DNA of 64,000 nucleotides from Thioclava marina (GCF_002020135.1 NZ_MPZS01000001.1:496001-560000), one strand, 5' to 3'. Numbered from the stretch's first letter, positions 49,884 through 60,392 are shown. Translations and numbers: made by a program. The notes: a model not told the origin generated them from the sequence alone.

Positions 49884-50882
49884 ATGACCACCTATGCACT
49901 CAATGGCCTCGGCCGGATGGGGAAACTCGCGCTGAAGCCCCTGCTGGAAAGCGGCGCGAAGATTGCCTGGATCAATGACGCGGTGGGCGATCCGGAGATG
50001 CAGGCGCATCTGCTGGAGTTCGACTCTGTGCATGGCCGCTGGGACGCGGAGTTCGCGCATGACGCGGACAGCGTCACCATCGACGGCACCCGCCTGCCCT
50101 TCATCGGCACGAGGAAGATCGAAGATCTGCCGCTCGACGGCGTCGATGTCTTGATCGACTGCACCGGGGTTTTCAAATCCGAAGCCAAGCTCGCGCCCTA
50201 TTTCGCCGCGGGTGTGAAGAAAGTCGTGGTCTCCGCCCCGGTGAAGGACGGGCCGACCGCGAATATCGTCTTTGGCGTGAACAACGACAGCTACGACCCG
50301 GCGAGGCACCAGATCGTCACCGCGGCGAGCTGTACCACGAACTGCCTCGCCCCGGTGGTGAAGGTGATCCACGAGAACCTCGGGATCAAACACGGCTCGA
50401 TCACCACGATCCATGACGTGACCAACACCCAGACCATCGTGGACCGCCCCGCGAAGGATCTGCGCCGGGCGCGCTCGGCCCTGACCTCGCTGATCCCGAC
50501 CACCACCGGCTCGGCCACCGCGATCACGCTGATCTACCCCGAGCTGAAGGGACGCCTGAACGGCCATGCGGTGCGGGTGCCGCTGCTGAACGCCTCGCTT
50601 ACCGATTGCGTCTTCGAGGTGGAGCGGGAAACGACGGCCGAAGAGGTCAACACGCTGTTCAAGGCGGCTTCGGAAGGCCCGCTCAAAGGCATCCTCGGCT
50701 ACGAGACCCGCCCGCTCGTCTCGGCCGATTACACCAACGATATCCGCTCATCGATTGTCGATGCACCCTCGACCATGGTCGTCAACGGCACGCAGGTGAA
50801 GATCTACGCCTGGTATGACAACGAGATGGGCTATGCGCACCGGCTGGTGGACGTGGCGCTGATGGTGGGGGCGAGCCTGTGA
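49884..50882 (+). CDS. ArsJ-associated glyceraldehyde-3-phosphate dehydrogenase
   Basis: A 332-residue GAPDH. The NAD site is [16 protein letters not shown], the catalytic Cys lies in [15 protein letters not shown], and [15 protein letters not shown] ends the protein. In ars operons such a GAPDH makes 1-arseno-3-phosphoglycerate from arsenate and glyceraldehyde-3-phosphate, which ArsJ then exports. The direct coupling to arsJ (GTGA overlap) supports that role over glycolysis. It starts 9 nt after the ArsR-ArsC gene. Confidence 0.95.
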   Translation: MTTYALNGLGRMGKLALKPLLESGAKIAWINDAVGDPEMQAHLLEFDSVHGRWDAEFAHDADSVTIDGTRLPFIGTRKIEDLPLDGVDVLIDCTGVFKSEAKLAPYFAAGVKKVVVSAPVKDGPTANIVFGVNNDSYDPARHQIVTAASCTTNCLAPVVKVIHENLGIKHGSITTIHDVTNTQTIVDRPAKDLRRARSALTSLIPTTTGSATAITLIYPELKGRLNGHAVRVPLLNASLTDCVFEVERETTAEEVNTLFKAASEGPLKGILGYETRPLVSADYTNDIRSSIVDAPSTMVVNGTQVKIYAWYDNEMGYAHRLVDVALMVGASL

Positions 50883-52168
50883 GCGAGGCCCCTGCCCCGA
50901 ACACCCCGCACCGGCCCGAGGGGTTCTCCGCCTATATCGCGGTAACGGCGGCCTATTGGGCCTTCATGCTCACCGATGGCGCGCTGCGGATGTTGGTGCT
51001 GCTGCATTTCCATACGCTGGGGTTTTCCCCGGTGCAGCTCGCCTACCTGTTCATCCTCTACGAAGTGGCCGGGATGGTGACGAACATCTCGGCGGGCTGG
51101 ATCGCGGCGCGGTTCGGGCTGGTCTCGACGCTTTATGCGGGGCTCGGGCTGCAGGTCGTGGCGCTCTTGGCGCTGGGGCAGCTGGACCCGAACTGGGCGA
51201 TCGGCGCCTCGGTGGCTTACGTGATGGTCGTGCAGGGGCTGAGCGGGGTCGCGAAGGACCTTGCGAAGATGTCCTCGAAATCTGCGGTGAAGCTGCTCGC
51301 GCCCACTGGCAATGGCGGGCTGTTCCGCTGGGTCGCGGTGCTGACGGGCTCGAAGAACGCGGTGAAGGGCGTGGGCTTCCTGCTGGGCGCGGCCCTTCTC
51401 GCGGGCCTCGGCTTCGATTGGGCGGTGATCGCGATGGCGACCGTGCTGGCGCTGATCCTCGCCGCCATCGTCGTCGCCATGCCGCCCGGCCTGCCGCGCG
51501 GACGCAAGGGCGCGAAGTTCTCCGAGGTCTTTTCGAAATCGGCCAACGTCAACGGGCTCTCGGCGGCGCGGGTCTTCCTGTTCGGCGCGCGCGACGTGTG
51601 GTTCGTCGTGGGCATTCCGATCTATTTCTACGCGGTCTTCTCGGATGGCAGCCCCGAGGGCGACCGCGCCGCCTTTTTCCTGATCGGCACGTTCATGGCG
51701 CTCTGGATCATCCTTTACGGCGCGGTGCAGGCCGCCGCCCCGCGTATCCTCAAGGCGCAAGCCCGCACTGAGGGAGACCTGATCCACGCCGCGCGCCACT
51801 GGGCCGTGGCGCTGCTGATCGTGCCTGCGACCCTCTCCATCGCCACGCTGATCTCCGAGGCGCCGTCGCTCTGGCTCACGCTGACGCTCGTCGCGGGGCT
51901 TTTGATCTTCGGCGCGATCTTCGCGGTGAATTCCTCGCTCCACTCCTATCTCATCCTCGCCTTCACCCGCTCCGAGCGGGTCACGATGGATGTGGGCTTC
52001 TACTATATGGCCAATGCGGGCGGGCGATTGCTGGGCACGCTGCTGTCGGGTCTGAGCTACCAGCTGGGCGGGTTGGCCGCGATGATGATCACCGCAACGA
52101 TCATGGTCGGCCTCAGCGCGCTGATGGCGGGCCGGTTGAGCGCGGAACCTTCACTCACGAGCGCGTGA
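50879..52168 (+). CDS. arsJ: Organoarsenical (1-arseno-3-phosphoglycerate) efflux MFS transporter ArsJ
   Basis: A 429-residue major facilitator with about 12 helices. ITAYWAF-type starts and ArsJ-specific stretches are visible: [52 protein letters not shown] and [18 protein letters not shown]. It exports the arsenate ester made by the neighbouring GAPDH, which then breaks down outside the cell. The start is GTG at 50879, overlapping the upstream stop by 4 nt. With ArsR-ArsC it completes an arsenate-resistance operon. Confidence 0.95.
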   Translation: MSEAPAPNTPHRPEGFSAYIAVTAAYWAFMLTDGALRMLVLLHFHTLGFSPVQLAYLFILYEVAGMVTNISAGWIAARFGLVSTLYAGLGLQVVALLALGQLDPNWAIGASVAYVMVVQGLSGVAKDLAKMSSKSAVKLLAPTGNGGLFRWVAVLTGSKNAVKGVGFLLGAALLAGLGFDWAVIAMATVLALILAAIVVAMPPGLPRGRKGAKFSEVFSKSANVNGLSAARVFLFGARDVWFVVGIPIYFYAVFSDGSPEGDRAAFFLIGTFMALWIILYGAVQAAAPRILKAQARTEGDLIHAARHWAVALLIVPATLSIATLISEAPSLWLTLTLVAGLLIFGAIFAVNSSLHSYLILAFTRSERVTMDVGFYYMANAGGRLLGTLLSGLSYQLGGLAAMMITATIMVGLSALMAGRLSAEPSLTSA

Positions 52169-52256
52169 GTAGCGATGGACATTCCCCGATCTTCGCGTTT
52201 TGCTACGCGCGGAGGAGGAACGGCCCGAGGGTCGTTCGCAAGAGGGAGGAGAGCCG

Positions 52257-53924
52257 GTGCTATCACGCGGCAAGGATTACGCCGCCACCCGCGCGGCGTT
52301 TCGCTGGGAGATCCCCGAGCGGTACAATATCGGTGTGGATGTCTGCGACAAATGGGCCGCAGCCGACCCAGACCGCATCGCGCTGATCGAGGTGGAAGAG
52401 GACGGCTACGGCGCGGTGCGAGAGACCACATTCGCCGAGCTGCGCGCGGCGTCCAACCGGTTCGCGAACGTGTTGGCGTCGATCGGCGTCGGCGGGAATG
52501 GGAAAGACGCGGGCGACCGGGTCGCGATCCTGCTGCCGCAACGGCGCGAGACCGCCATCGCCCATATCGCGGCGTTCAAGGCGGGCTGCGTCTCGCTGCC
52601 GCTGTTCACGCTGTTCGGCCCCGAGGCGCTCTTGCACCGGCTGCGCGACAGCGGCGCGCGGGTGCTGGTGACGGATCCGGCCAGCTATGAGATGATTGTG
52701 GGCCTGCGCGCGGATCTGCCCGATTTGCAGACCATCTTCGTCACCGATGGCGGCGCGGACGGGGCCGAGGATTTCGACGCGGCGCTTGCCGGTGCCTCGC
52801 CCGAGTTCACCCCCGTCGACACAAGCGCCGAGACCCCCGGCGTGCTGATCTACACCTCGGGCACGACGGGCAATCCGAAAGGCGCGCTCCATGCGCATCG
52901 GGTGCTTCTGGGCCACCTGCCCGGCGTCGAGATGAGCCATGATTTCCTGCCGCAGGAGGGCGACCGGATCTGGACGCCCGCCGACTGGGCCTGGATCGGG
53001 GGGCTGCTCGACGTGCTGCTGCCTGCGCTCCATCATGGCGTGCCGGTCGTGGCCTGCCGCTTTCGCAAGTTCTCGGCACAGGCGGCCGCCGATCTGATCC
53101 GGCGACTGAAGGTGCGCAACGCCTTCCTGCCGCCGACCGCTCTGAAGATGATGAAGGCGGATCCCGAGAGCCTGAACTGGGATTTGCAGATGCGTTCGGT
53201 CGCATCGGGGGGCGAACCTCTGGGAACGCAGCTTCTCGATTGGGGCCGCAAGGCGCTCGGCGTCACGATCAACGAATTCTACGGCCAGACCGAATGCAAC
53301 ATGGTGGTGTCCTCCGCCTCCAGCCTCGACGCGCCCGAACCCGGCGCAATGGGCTGGCCGGTGCCGGGCCATGAGGTCGCCATCGTGGACAACCTCACCG
53401 GCGAGCGCCTGCCCGAAGGTGCGGAAGGCGCGATCGCAGTGCGCGCGCCCGACCCGGTGATGTTTCTGGGCTATTGGAACCTGCCCGAGGCGACCGAGAC
53501 CAAATTCGTCACCGGCCCCGAAGGGCGCTGGCTGCTGACCGGCGACCGGGGGGTAAGCGGCTCGGGCGGCAGGCTGCGCTTCAAGGGGCGCGACGACGAT
53601 ATCATCTCGACGGGAGGCTACCGCGTCGGCCCGGCGGAAATCGAGGACTGCCTGATCTCGCACCCGGCGGTGCAGATGGCGGGCGTCGTGGGCCAACCCG
53701 ATCCGTTGCGCGGCGAGATCGTCGCGGCCTTCGTCACGCTCTGCCCGGGTCATTCCGAGAGCGAGGCCTTGCGCGAGGACCTCGCCCAGCACGTCCGCGC
53801 GCGGCTCGCGAAATACGAATACCCCCGCGCGATCTACGTGATCGACGACATGCCCGTGACCACCACCGGCAAGATCATCCGCAACGCGCTGCGCGCCCGC
53901 CTGCCCGAGGAGACCACCCAATGA
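52257..53924 (+). CDS. Acyl-CoA ligase (medium-chain, AMP-forming)
   Basis: A 555-residue ANL-superfamily enzyme that activates a carboxylic acid with ATP and CoA. Signatures are LIYTSGTTGNPKGALHAH (P-loop), INEFYGQTECN, WLLTGDRG and the C-terminal TTTGKIIRNALR with the catalytic Lys. The overall pattern, including FRWEIPERYNIGVDVCDKWA, resembles the ACSM/medium-chain subgroup. The GTG at 52257 is chosen because GGGAGGAGAG precedes it. It is coupled to an enoyl-CoA hydratase (ATGA), so it probably feeds a fatty- or aromatic-acid beta-oxidation step. Confidence 0.92.
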   Translation: MLSRGKDYAATRAAFRWEIPERYNIGVDVCDKWAAADPDRIALIEVEEDGYGAVRETTFAELRAASNRFANVLASIGVGGNGKDAGDRVAILLPQRRETAIAHIAAFKAGCVSLPLFTLFGPEALLHRLRDSGARVLVTDPASYEMIVGLRADLPDLQTIFVTDGGADGAEDFDAALAGASPEFTPVDTSAETPGVLIYTSGTTGNPKGALHAHRVLLGHLPGVEMSHDFLPQEGDRIWTPADWAWIGGLLDVLLPALHHGVPVVACRFRKFSAQAAADLIRRLKVRNAFLPPTALKMMKADPESLNWDLQMRSVASGGEPLGTQLLDWGRKALGVTINEFYGQTECNMVVSSASSLDAPEPGAMGWPVPGHEVAIVDNLTGERLPEGAEGAIAVRAPDPVMFLGYWNLPEATETKFVTGPEGRWLLTGDRGVSGSGGRLRFKGRDDDIISTGGYRVGPAEIEDCLISHPAVQMAGVVGQPDPLRGEIVAAFVTLCPGHSESEALREDLAQHVRARLAKYEYPRAIYVIDDMPVTTTGKIIRNALRARLPEETTQ

Positions 53925-54688
53925 GCCCCGTCCTGTTCGAGACCCGCGGCAAGGTCGCGATCATCACCCTCAACCGCCCCGAACGGCGCAATGCGATCAA
54001 TGCCGAAGCGGGCCACGCGCTGGCCGAGGCAATCGCCCGGCTGGAAAGCGACGACGCGCTGCAGATCGGCATCCTACGTGGCGAAGGCGCGGTCTTCTGC
54101 GCCGGGATGGACCTCGCGGCCTTCTCCGAGGGCAAGGTCGAGGAACTGCTGTTCTCCGAAGGCGGCTTCGGCGGACTGACGGAATCGCATCGGAGCAAAC
54201 CGATGATCGCCGCCTGCCATGGGGCTGCGCTCGCGGGTGGGTTCGAGCTGGCCTTGGGCTGCGACATGATCGTGGCCGAGGATGGCTGCCGCTTCGGTGT
54301 GCCCGAAGTGTTGCGCGGTCTGGTGGCGGGGGCTGGCGGCGCGTTGCGGCTCGCATCGCTGATCCCACCCGCGCGCGCCCGCGAGATCCTGCTGACGGGG
54401 CGGCTGTTCGACACCGCCGAAGCCTGGGAGCTGGGGCTGATCGCACGCCGCGCCGAGGCCGGTCAGGCCACCGAGGCAGCACTGGAACTTGCCGAGGAGA
54501 TCGCGAAGAACGCCCCGCTGGCCGTGCGCGAAACCCTGCGCCTGTCGCGCGAAATCGAGCGCCGCGCAGTCGATCCGCTCTGGGCGGAGAACGCACGCAC
54601 CCTCAAGGCGATCATGGAGAGCGCAGATGCCGCCGAGGGCGCGAAGGCGTTTTTGGAAAAACGCGCGCCGAAATGGTCGGGCAGATAG
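53921..54688 (+). CDS. Enoyl-CoA hydratase/isomerase-family protein
   Basis: A 255-residue crotonase-fold protein. The oxyanion-hole segments are GEGAVFCAGMDLAAFSEG and ACHGAALAGGFELALGCDMIVA; NRPERRNAIN and RFGVPEVLRGLVAG are also typical. In the classical hydratase two glutamates act in catalysis; here FGVPEV supplies one and the first position reads GGFELAL, with Glu present. It overlaps the acyl-CoA ligase by 4 nt. The substrate is unknown. A terminator hairpin follows. Confidence 0.92.
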   Translation: MSPVLFETRGKVAIITLNRPERRNAINAEAGHALAEAIARLESDDALQIGILRGEGAVFCAGMDLAAFSEGKVEELLFSEGGFGGLTESHRSKPMIAACHGAALAGGFELALGCDMIVAEDGCRFGVPEVLRGLVAGAGGALRLASLIPPARAREILLTGRLFDTAEAWELGLIARRAEAGQATEAALELAEEIAKNAPLAVRETLRLSREIERRAVDPLWAENARTLKAIMESADAAEGAKAFLEKRAPKWSGR

Positions 54689-54706
54689 CGCTGGGAGAGA
54701 GGTAAC

Positions 54707-54739
54707 GCGCGGGGCTGAAAGCGCCCCGCGCCAGTTTTC
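54707..54739 (+). terminator. Terminator hairpin after the enoyl-CoA hydratase gene
   Basis: GCGCGGGGC (54707-54715) pairs with GCCCCGCGC (54723-54731) and is followed by CAGTTTTCG. A second small palindrome, AGGGGC-N4-GCCCCT (54745-54760), probably serves the convergent dpp operon. Confidence 0.75.
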
Positions 54740-54764
54740 GAACAAGGGGCCGAGGCCCCTGCCC

Positions 54765-55604
54765 TCACGCTTTTTGGAACAGGGCCTTGCGACGGGCCAC
54801 GCGCTCGCGGATCTTGTCGACATCGGCCACCGGCGTCGCGGCCAGCAGCGTCTTGGTATACTCGTGCTGCGGATTGGCGAAGATCTCGTCGCGCGAGGCG
54901 TATTCAACCACCTCGCCCGCATTCATCACCATCACCTCATCGGCGAAATAGCGCACCACCGAGAGGTCGTGCGAGATGAAGACATAGGTGAGATCGAACT
55001 CGTCCTGAAGATCCTTGAGCAGGTTGAGCACCTGCGCCTGCACCGACAGGTCAAGCGCCGAGACGGGCTCGTCGAGCACAAGGATCTGCGGGTTCAGCAT
55101 CAGTGCCCGCGCGATCGCAATGCGCTGGCGCTGACCGCCCGAGAACATATGCGGGTAGCGGTTGAAGTGCTGGCGCTCAAGCCCGACTTTGACCAGCATC
55201 TCCTCGGCGCGCCGACGCCGTTCGGCGGCGGGCACGTCGGTGTTGATGATCAGCGGCTCGGTCAGAACATCACCCACCTTCTGGCGCGGGTTGAGCGAGC
55301 TGTAAGGGTTCTGGAACACGATCTGCACCTTGGCGCGCAGATCGGAGGTGACCTTGCGCGTGGCGATGTCGATCTTCTCGCCCTCGATGATCAGATCGCC
55401 CGAATTGGCCGGGTCGATCAGCGTCAGGATGCGCGCCAGCGTGGACTTGCCGCAACCGGATTCGCCCACGATCGCCAGCGTCTTGCCCTGCTCGAGCGAG
55501 AACGAGATGCCATGCAAGGCGCGCACGGTCTTCGCGCCGCGCATGAAGCCCGCCGAGACGATGTAGTCGCGCGTGATGTCGCGCCCTTCGAGGATCACGC
55601 TCAT
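54765..55604 (-). CDS. dppF: Dipeptide/oligopeptide ABC transporter ATP-binding protein (DppF-like)
   Basis: A 279-residue ATPase. Walker A is GESGCGKST, the Q-loop QIVFQNPYSSLNPRQ, the signature FSGGQRQRIAIARAL and Walker B ILVLDEPVSALD; the oligopeptide-type C-terminal extension ends HEYTKTLLAATPV. The start at 55604 overlaps dppD as ATGA. It is the last gene of the dppABCDF-like set. Confidence 0.94.
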   Translation of the reverse strand: MSVILEGRDITRDYIVSAGFMRGAKTVRALHGISFSLEQGKTLAIVGESGCGKSTLARILTLIDPANSGDLIIEGEKIDIATRKVTSDLRAKVQIVFQNPYSSLNPRQKVGDVLTEPLIINTDVPAAERRRRAEEMLVKVGLERQHFNRYPHMFSGGQRQRIAIARALMLNPQILVLDEPVSALDLSVQAQVLNLLKDLQDEFDLTYVFISHDLSVVRYFADEVMVMNAGEVVEYASRDEIFANPQHEYTKTLLAATPVADVDKIRERVARRKALFQKA

Positions 55605-56434
55605 TGCACGCCCTCCCATCCGTCGGCGACGGTCAGCAGGCGGTCCCCGGTCGCGTTTTCCGGCAACGCCGCGAGAAGCGCGCGCGTATAGGGGTGTTGC
55701 GGGGCCTCGAAGAGCGAAAGAACATCCGCCTCTTCCATCTTGCGGCCCTTGAACTGCACCGAAACGCGGTCGGCGGTCTCGGCCACCACGCCCATGTCAT
55801 GGGTGATCATGATCAGCCCCATCCCGTATTCCTCCTGCAACCCCATCAGCAGGTCGAGGATCTGTTTCTGGATTGTCACGTCGAGCGCGGTCGTCGGTTC
55901 GTCCGCGATCAACAGGCGCGGCTTGCAGGCGATCGCCATCGCGATCATCACGCGCTGGCATTGCCCGCCCGAGAGCTGGTGCGGGTAGCTTTTGAGCCGC
56001 CGCTCCGGGTCGGGAATGCCCACCGCCTCGAACAGCTCCAGCGCCCGCGCCTTCGCGGCGCGCCCCTTCAGCCCCAGATGGCGATGCAGGACTTCCTCGA
56101 TCTGGTAGCCGCAGGTGAAGGAGGGGTTGAGCGAGGAGATCGGCTCCTGGAAGATCATCGAGATTTCCTTGCCGATGATCTTGCGGCGTTCGCGGTCGGA
56201 CATCGCCTTCATGTCGCGCCCGGCATAGGTGATCTCGTCGGCGGTGATCTTTGCGGTGGGCGGCAAGAGCCCCATCACCGCGAGCATCGAGACCGATTTG
56301 CCCGAGCCGCTCTCGCCCACGATGGCGAGAACCTCGCGTTCGGACACCTCCACGTCGATCGAATCCACCGCGCGGAACGGGCCCTGGGCAGTGTCGAATT
56401 CGACGGTCAGATTGCGGATTTTCAGCAAGCTCAT
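55601..56434 (-). CDS. dppD: Dipeptide/oligopeptide ABC transporter ATP-binding protein (DppD-like)
   Basis: A 277-residue ATPase that pairs with DppF. Walker A is GESGSGKSV, the Q-loop [15 protein letters not shown], the signature [15 protein letters not shown] and Walker [26 protein letters not shown] is the usual C-terminal family motif. The start at 56434 is 4 nt after the dppC stop region. Unlike many DppD proteins it shows only a few cysteines near the C-terminus, so an iron-sulfur site is not obvious. Confidence 0.94.
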   Translation of the reverse strand: MSLLKIRNLTVEFDTAQGPFRAVDSIDVEVSEREVLAIVGESGSGKSVSMLAVMGLLPPTAKITADEITYAGRDMKAMSDRERRKIIGKEISMIFQEPISSLNPSFTCGYQIEEVLHRHLGLKGRAAKARALELFEAVGIPDPERRLKSYPHQLSGGQCQRVMIAMAIACKPRLLIADEPTTALDVTIQKQILDLLMGLQEEYGMGLIMITHDMGVVAETADRVSVQFKGRKMEEADVLSLFEAPQHPYTRALLAALPENATGDRLLTVADGWEGVQ

Positions 56435-56438
56435 GGCA

Positions 56439-57338
56439 TCAGCTCCGCTTGAGTTTCGGATCGAGCGCGTCACGCAGACCATCGCCCATCAGGTTGATCG
56501 CGAGCACGGTGATCAGGATCGCGAGGCCGGGGAAGGTCACGACCCACCAGGCGCGCAGGATGAACTCGCGCGCTTCCGACAGCATCGTGCCCCATTCCGG
56601 GGTCGGGGGCTGGGCACCAAGGCCGAGGAAGCCAAGCGCCGCCACGTCGAGGATCGCGTTCGAGAAGGACAGCGTGCCTTGCACGATCAGCGGGGCGAGG
56701 CAATTCGGCAGTACGGTGCGGAACATCAGGCGCATATTGCCCGCGCCCGCGACGCGCGCGGCCATCACGTAATCCTTGTTGCGCTCGGACAGCACCGCGC
56801 CGCGCGTCAGGCGCGCGAAATGGGGCTGATAGACGATCGCGATGGCGATCATCGCGTTGATGAGCCCCGGCCCGAGGATCGCCACGAAGACAAGCGCCAG
56901 CAGCAGCGACGGGAAGGCGAGGATCACATCCATCACCCGCATGATGACGGTATCGACCCAGCCGCCGAACCAGCCCGCGAGCAGGCCGAGGACCACGCCC
57001 ACCGAGAGCGCGAGCAGCACGACCACCACGCCCACGAAGAGCGAGTAACGCGCGCCGAAAAGAAGCCGCGAGAGCATATCGCGCCCGACCGCGTCGGTGC
57101 CCAGCCAGAAATGGCCATGCGCGCTGTCGGTCATCGGCGGCGCGAGCAGGACGTCGCGATACTGCACATCGGGCGAGAACGACGACAGCAGCGGCGCGAA
57201 TGTCGCCGCCAGCACCACCAGGATGAACACCGTCAGGCCCACGACAGCGCCGCGGTTTTCCTTGAAATAGAACCAGAACTCGGCGAGTTGCTCGCGGCGC
57301 GTCCCGGCGGGAATGTTGGTTTCGGTCACTTCGGACAT
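56439..57338 (-). CDS. dppC: Dipeptide-type ABC transporter permease (DppC-like)
   Basis: A 299-residue inner-membrane permease with about six helices and the long periplasmic loop typical of DppC (HGHFWLGTDAVGRDMLSRLLFGARYSL). The EAA loop reads AARVAGAGNMRLMFRTVLPN. The ATG at 57338 is preceded by AGGTGAGTGAC; a GTG at 57347 overlapping the dppB stop (GTGA) is an alternative start. Confidence 0.94.
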   Translation of the reverse strand: MSEVTETNIPAGTRREQLAEFWFYFKENRGAVVGLTVFILVVLAATFAPLLSSFSPDVQYRDVLLAPPMTDSAHGHFWLGTDAVGRDMLSRLLFGARYSLFVGVVVVLLALSVGVVLGLLAGWFGGWVDTVIMRVMDVILAFPSLLLALVFVAILGPGLINAMIAIAIVYQPHFARLTRGAVLSERNKDYVMAARVAGAGNMRLMFRTVLPNCLAPLIVQGTLSFSNAILDVAALGFLGLGAQPPTPEWGTMLSEAREFILRAWWVVTFPGLAILITVLAINLMGDGLRDALDPKLKRS

Positions 57339-57343
57339 GTCAC

Positions 57344-58351
57344 TCACCTATGCCGGATACGCGGGTTGATGAGACCGTAGAGCAGATCCACGATCAGGTT
57401 CACGACCATCACGATCGCAGCGATCATCAGCAGGCCGCCCTGCACGGAAGGGTAATCGCGGCGCGAGATCGAATCGACCATCCACTTGCCGATCCCCGGC
57501 CAGCTGAAGATCGTCTCGGTCAGGATCGCGCCCGCCATCAGCATGCCGACCTGAAGGCCGATCGTGGTGATCACGGGGATCATGGCGTTGCGCAGCGCAT
57601 GGATCCCGATCACCCGGCGCGGCGGCATCCCCTTGGCGCGGGCGGTGCGGACGTAATCCTCGCCCAGAACCTCGAGCATGGCCGAGCGCGTCTGGCGCGC
57701 GATCACCGCGAGCGGAATGGTGGCCAGCACGACCGAGGGCAGGATGAGGTGACTCAGCGCCGAGGTCAGTGCGCCCTTCTGCCCCGACATCAGCGCATCC
57801 CAGATCATGAAGCCGGAACCGTTGGGGAAGTAATACATCAGCGAGATCCGGCCCGAGACCGGCGTCCATTTCAGGATGCCCGAGAACAGGATGATCAGCA
57901 AAAGGCCCCACCAGAAGATCGGCATCGAGTAGCCCACCAGCGCCGTCGTCATCGTCGCCTGGTCGAACCAGGAACCGCGCTTGATCGCGGCCATCACGCC
58001 CACCGGCACGCCGATCGCCACCGCCAGGACCATTGCGCAGAGCCCAAGCTCCACCGTGGCCGGGAACAGCGCGAGGAACTCGTTGAGCACCGGCTTGTGG
58101 GTCACCAGAGAATCCCCGAGGTTCCCATGCAGAACCTTCCAGAGGAAATCGAAATATTGCTCCCAGATCGGCCGGTCGAAGCCCAGCTGATGGGTCAGTT
58201 CGGCATGGCGCTCGGGGGTCAGCCCGCGTTCGCCCGCCATCAGCAGCACCGGGTCGCCGGGAAGCACCCGGACGAAGCCGAACGCGACGATGGTAATCCC
58301 GACCAGCGTCGGAATGAGCCAGAGGATCTTGCCCAGGATAAATCTGATCAT
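57344..58351 (-). CDS. dppB: Dipeptide-type ABC transporter permease (DppB-like)
   Basis: A 335-residue permease of the binding-protein-dependent type. It starts MIRFILGKILWLIPTLVGI and contains GDPVLLMAGERGLT, ARQTRSAMLEVLGEDYVRTA (EAA region) and TETIFSWPGIGKWMVDSISRRDYP, all typical of DppB. It follows dppA by 68 nt that include a strong hairpin. Confidence 0.94.
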   Translation of the reverse strand: MIRFILGKILWLIPTLVGITIVAFGFVRVLPGDPVLLMAGERGLTPERHAELTHQLGFDRPIWEQYFDFLWKVLHGNLGDSLVTHKPVLNEFLALFPATVELGLCAMVLAVAIGVPVGVMAAIKRGSWFDQATMTTALVGYSMPIFWWGLLLIILFSGILKWTPVSGRISLMYYFPNGSGFMIWDALMSGQKGALTSALSHLILPSVVLATIPLAVIARQTRSAMLEVLGEDYVRTARAKGMPPRRVIGIHALRNAMIPVITTIGLQVGMLMAGAILTETIFSWPGIGKWMVDSISRRDYPSVQGGLLMIAAIVMVVNLIVDLLYGLINPRIRHR

Positions 58352-58362
58352 GTCAGCCCGCC

Positions 58363-58397
58363 TTAAAAGCCGGGGCGCCCGGTTGCCCGGACGCCCC
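58363..58397 (-). terminator. Intercistronic hairpin between dppA and dppB
   Basis: GGGGCGTCCGG and CCGGGCGCCCC pair over 11 bp around a 4-nt loop on the minus strand, followed by GGCTTTTAAGG. It would partly terminate transcription or protect the dppA message, giving more binding protein than permease, as in many such operons. Confidence 0.7.
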
Positions 58398-58419
58398 AAT
58401 TGCGTTTGGGAGTATCCGA

Positions 58420-60018
58420 TTACTCGGAGATGTCCACCCCGTAGAAGTCATGCCCGCCCAGCGGGCTCATCACGTAACCGGTCACCTTGTTCGACATCGG
58501 CATGAAGACCGTCGAATGGGCGATGGTGTCCCAGGGAGCCTGTTCCTTGAACACGACCTGCGCCTGCTCGTAGAGCTTGGTGCGCTCGGCCATGTCGCTG
58601 GTCTGGCGGGCCTTGGTGATCAGATCGTCGAAATCCTTGTCGCACCAGAAGGCGCGGTTCGCACCGCTTTCGGCCGCCGAGCAGCCCAGCAGAACGGCAA
58701 GGAAGTTGTCCGGGTCGCCGTTGTCGCCGGTCCAGCCCAGAATCACCGCGCCGTCACGGTTGGGATCTTTCGACTTCGAGAGATACTCGCCCCACTCATA
58801 GGAGACGATATTCGCCTTCACGCCCACCTTCGCGAGGTCGGCCTGCATCAGCTCGGCGGTGCGGCGTGCGTTGGGCATGTAGGGCCGCTGCACGGGCATC
58901 GCCCAGATGTTCATCTCGAGATCCTTGACGCCCGCTTCGTCGAGCATCTTCTTGGCCGCTTCCGGATCATAGGGATCGTCCTGGATCGCGTCGTTATAGG
59001 ACCACATGGTCGGCGGGATCGGGTTCTTGGCAACCTGGCCCGCACCCTGGAACACCGCGTCGATGATCGCCTGCTTGTTGATCGACATGTTGAGCGCCTT
59101 GCGAACCTTGGGATCGTCGAAGGGCTTCTGGGTGGTGTTGTAGGCGAAATAGGCGACGTTGAGGCCGGGCTGCTCGCCCACGGTGATGTTCGGGTCCGAT
59201 TTCAGCGCCTCGAGATCGGCCGGGGCCGGATAGGGCATGATCTGGCATTCGCCCGCTTGCAGTTTCTGCATGCGGACCGCCGGATCGGGAGTGATCGCGA
59301 AGATCAGGTCGTCGATCGGGGCCTTGCCCTTGAAGTAATCCGGGTTTGCCTTGTAACGGATCACCGCGTCTTTCTGATAGGCGACGAATTCGAACGGGCC
59401 GGTGCCGACGGGCACGTTGTTGATATCGGCCTTGCGATCTTCGGCCGCGAGCTTGTCGGCATATTCCTTCGAGATGATCGAAGCGAAATCCATCGCCATA
59501 TCCGCGAGGAACGGAGCGTTCGGCTCGGAGAGGGTGAATTTCACCGTGTAGTCGTCGACCTTTTCGATCGATTTGATGATCGTCGGCATATCCATGCCGG
59601 CATAGTATTCATAGGACACGCCCGGCGCGTATTCGTAATAGGGATTATCCTTGTTGCCCTGACGGTCGAACGAGAAGATCACGTCATCGGCATTGAAATC
59701 GCGCGTCGGCGAGAAACCGTCGACCGAATGGAACTTCACGCCCTGACGCAGGTGGAACGTGTAGGTCAGACCGTCCTCGGAGACATCCCAGCTCTCGGCG
59801 AGGCCCGGCTCGATCTCGGTCGTGCCCGGCTTGAATTCCACGAGCTGGTCATAAACCGGATGCGAGGACGCGTCGAAGGTCGTGCCGGACGTGTAGGGCG
59901 CCGGATCGAACCCCTCGGGGGAGGCTTCCGAGCAATAGACGAGCGTCTTGGCACCGGCGCCGCCCGCAGTCATCAGAACCGCAGCAGCCCCCGCCAGAAG
60001 CATCGAGCGAATGGTCAT
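58420..60018 (-). CDS. dppA: Periplasmic dipeptide/oligopeptide-binding protein (DppA-like)
   Basis: A 532-residue SBP_bac_5 (cluster C) binding protein with a signal peptide (residues 1-23, ending AGGAGAK). Family segments include VYDQLVEFKPGTTEIEPGL, TYTFHLRQGVKFH, FSFDRQGNKDNPYYEYA and NVAYFAYNTTQKPFDDPKVR. Four cysteines (VYCSEAS, GECQIM, GCSAAE, FWCDKDF) match the disulfide pairs of E. coli DppA, so dipeptides (and perhaps haem) are likely ligands. The ATG at 60018 directly precedes the signal peptide. It is the promoter-proximal gene of the operon. Confidence 0.94.
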   Translation of the reverse strand: MTIRSMLLAGAAAVLMTAGGAGAKTLVYCSEASPEGFDPAPYTSGTTFDASSHPVYDQLVEFKPGTTEIEPGLAESWDVSEDGLTYTFHLRQGVKFHSVDGFSPTRDFNADDVIFSFDRQGNKDNPYYEYAPGVSYEYYAGMDMPTIIKSIEKVDDYTVKFTLSEPNAPFLADMAMDFASIISKEYADKLAAEDRKADINNVPVGTGPFEFVAYQKDAVIRYKANPDYFKGKAPIDDLIFAITPDPAVRMQKLQAGECQIMPYPAPADLEALKSDPNITVGEQPGLNVAYFAYNTTQKPFDDPKVRKALNMSINKQAIIDAVFQGAGQVAKNPIPPTMWSYNDAIQDDPYDPEAAKKMLDEAGVKDLEMNIWAMPVQRPYMPNARRTAELMQADLAKVGVKANIVSYEWGEYLSKSKDPNRDGAVILGWTGDNGDPDNFLAVLLGCSAAESGANRAFWCDKDFDDLITKARQTSDMAERTKLYEQAQVVFKEQAPWDTIAHSTVFMPMSNKVTGYVMSPLGGHDFYGVDISE

Positions 60019-60122
60019 GGTTTTTCCTTCCTGTTGGTTGGGTCTCCGATTGTGCCGCCCGGCCCTCTGGGCGCGCAATCGCGCCCTTGGCGGGACAGGG
60101 TTCGGACACAAACTGGTGAGGG

Positions 60123-60151
60123 AGTAAAAACGCAATTGATCGGATGGTCAA
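60123..60151 (-). promoter_or_regulatory. Candidate sigma-70 promoter for the dpp operon
   Basis: On the minus strand TTGACC (60146-60151) and TTTACT (60123-60128) are separated by 17 nt, about 105 nt before the dppA ATG. Motif match only. Confidence 0.4.
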
Positions 60152-60392
60152 TGAATGCCGCGACGTCGCGGGTCACGAAGCCGGGAGAGCCCTTGAAAAG
60201 CTGGCGCCTTCGACCGAGACGCCGCGCGCAGCGTCGGGCGGCGCGGCGATTCGACGAAACGGACGGGGCCATTTTTCGGGCCGTTGACACGAGTCTCTGT
60301 CTCGCGAGAGCGATCCGCGTTCGTCGGGCCGCTCGCAACACTTGCGCCTTCGCAGGGGGAATTCGTCCACTGGACAGACGCGGCGTAGCGCC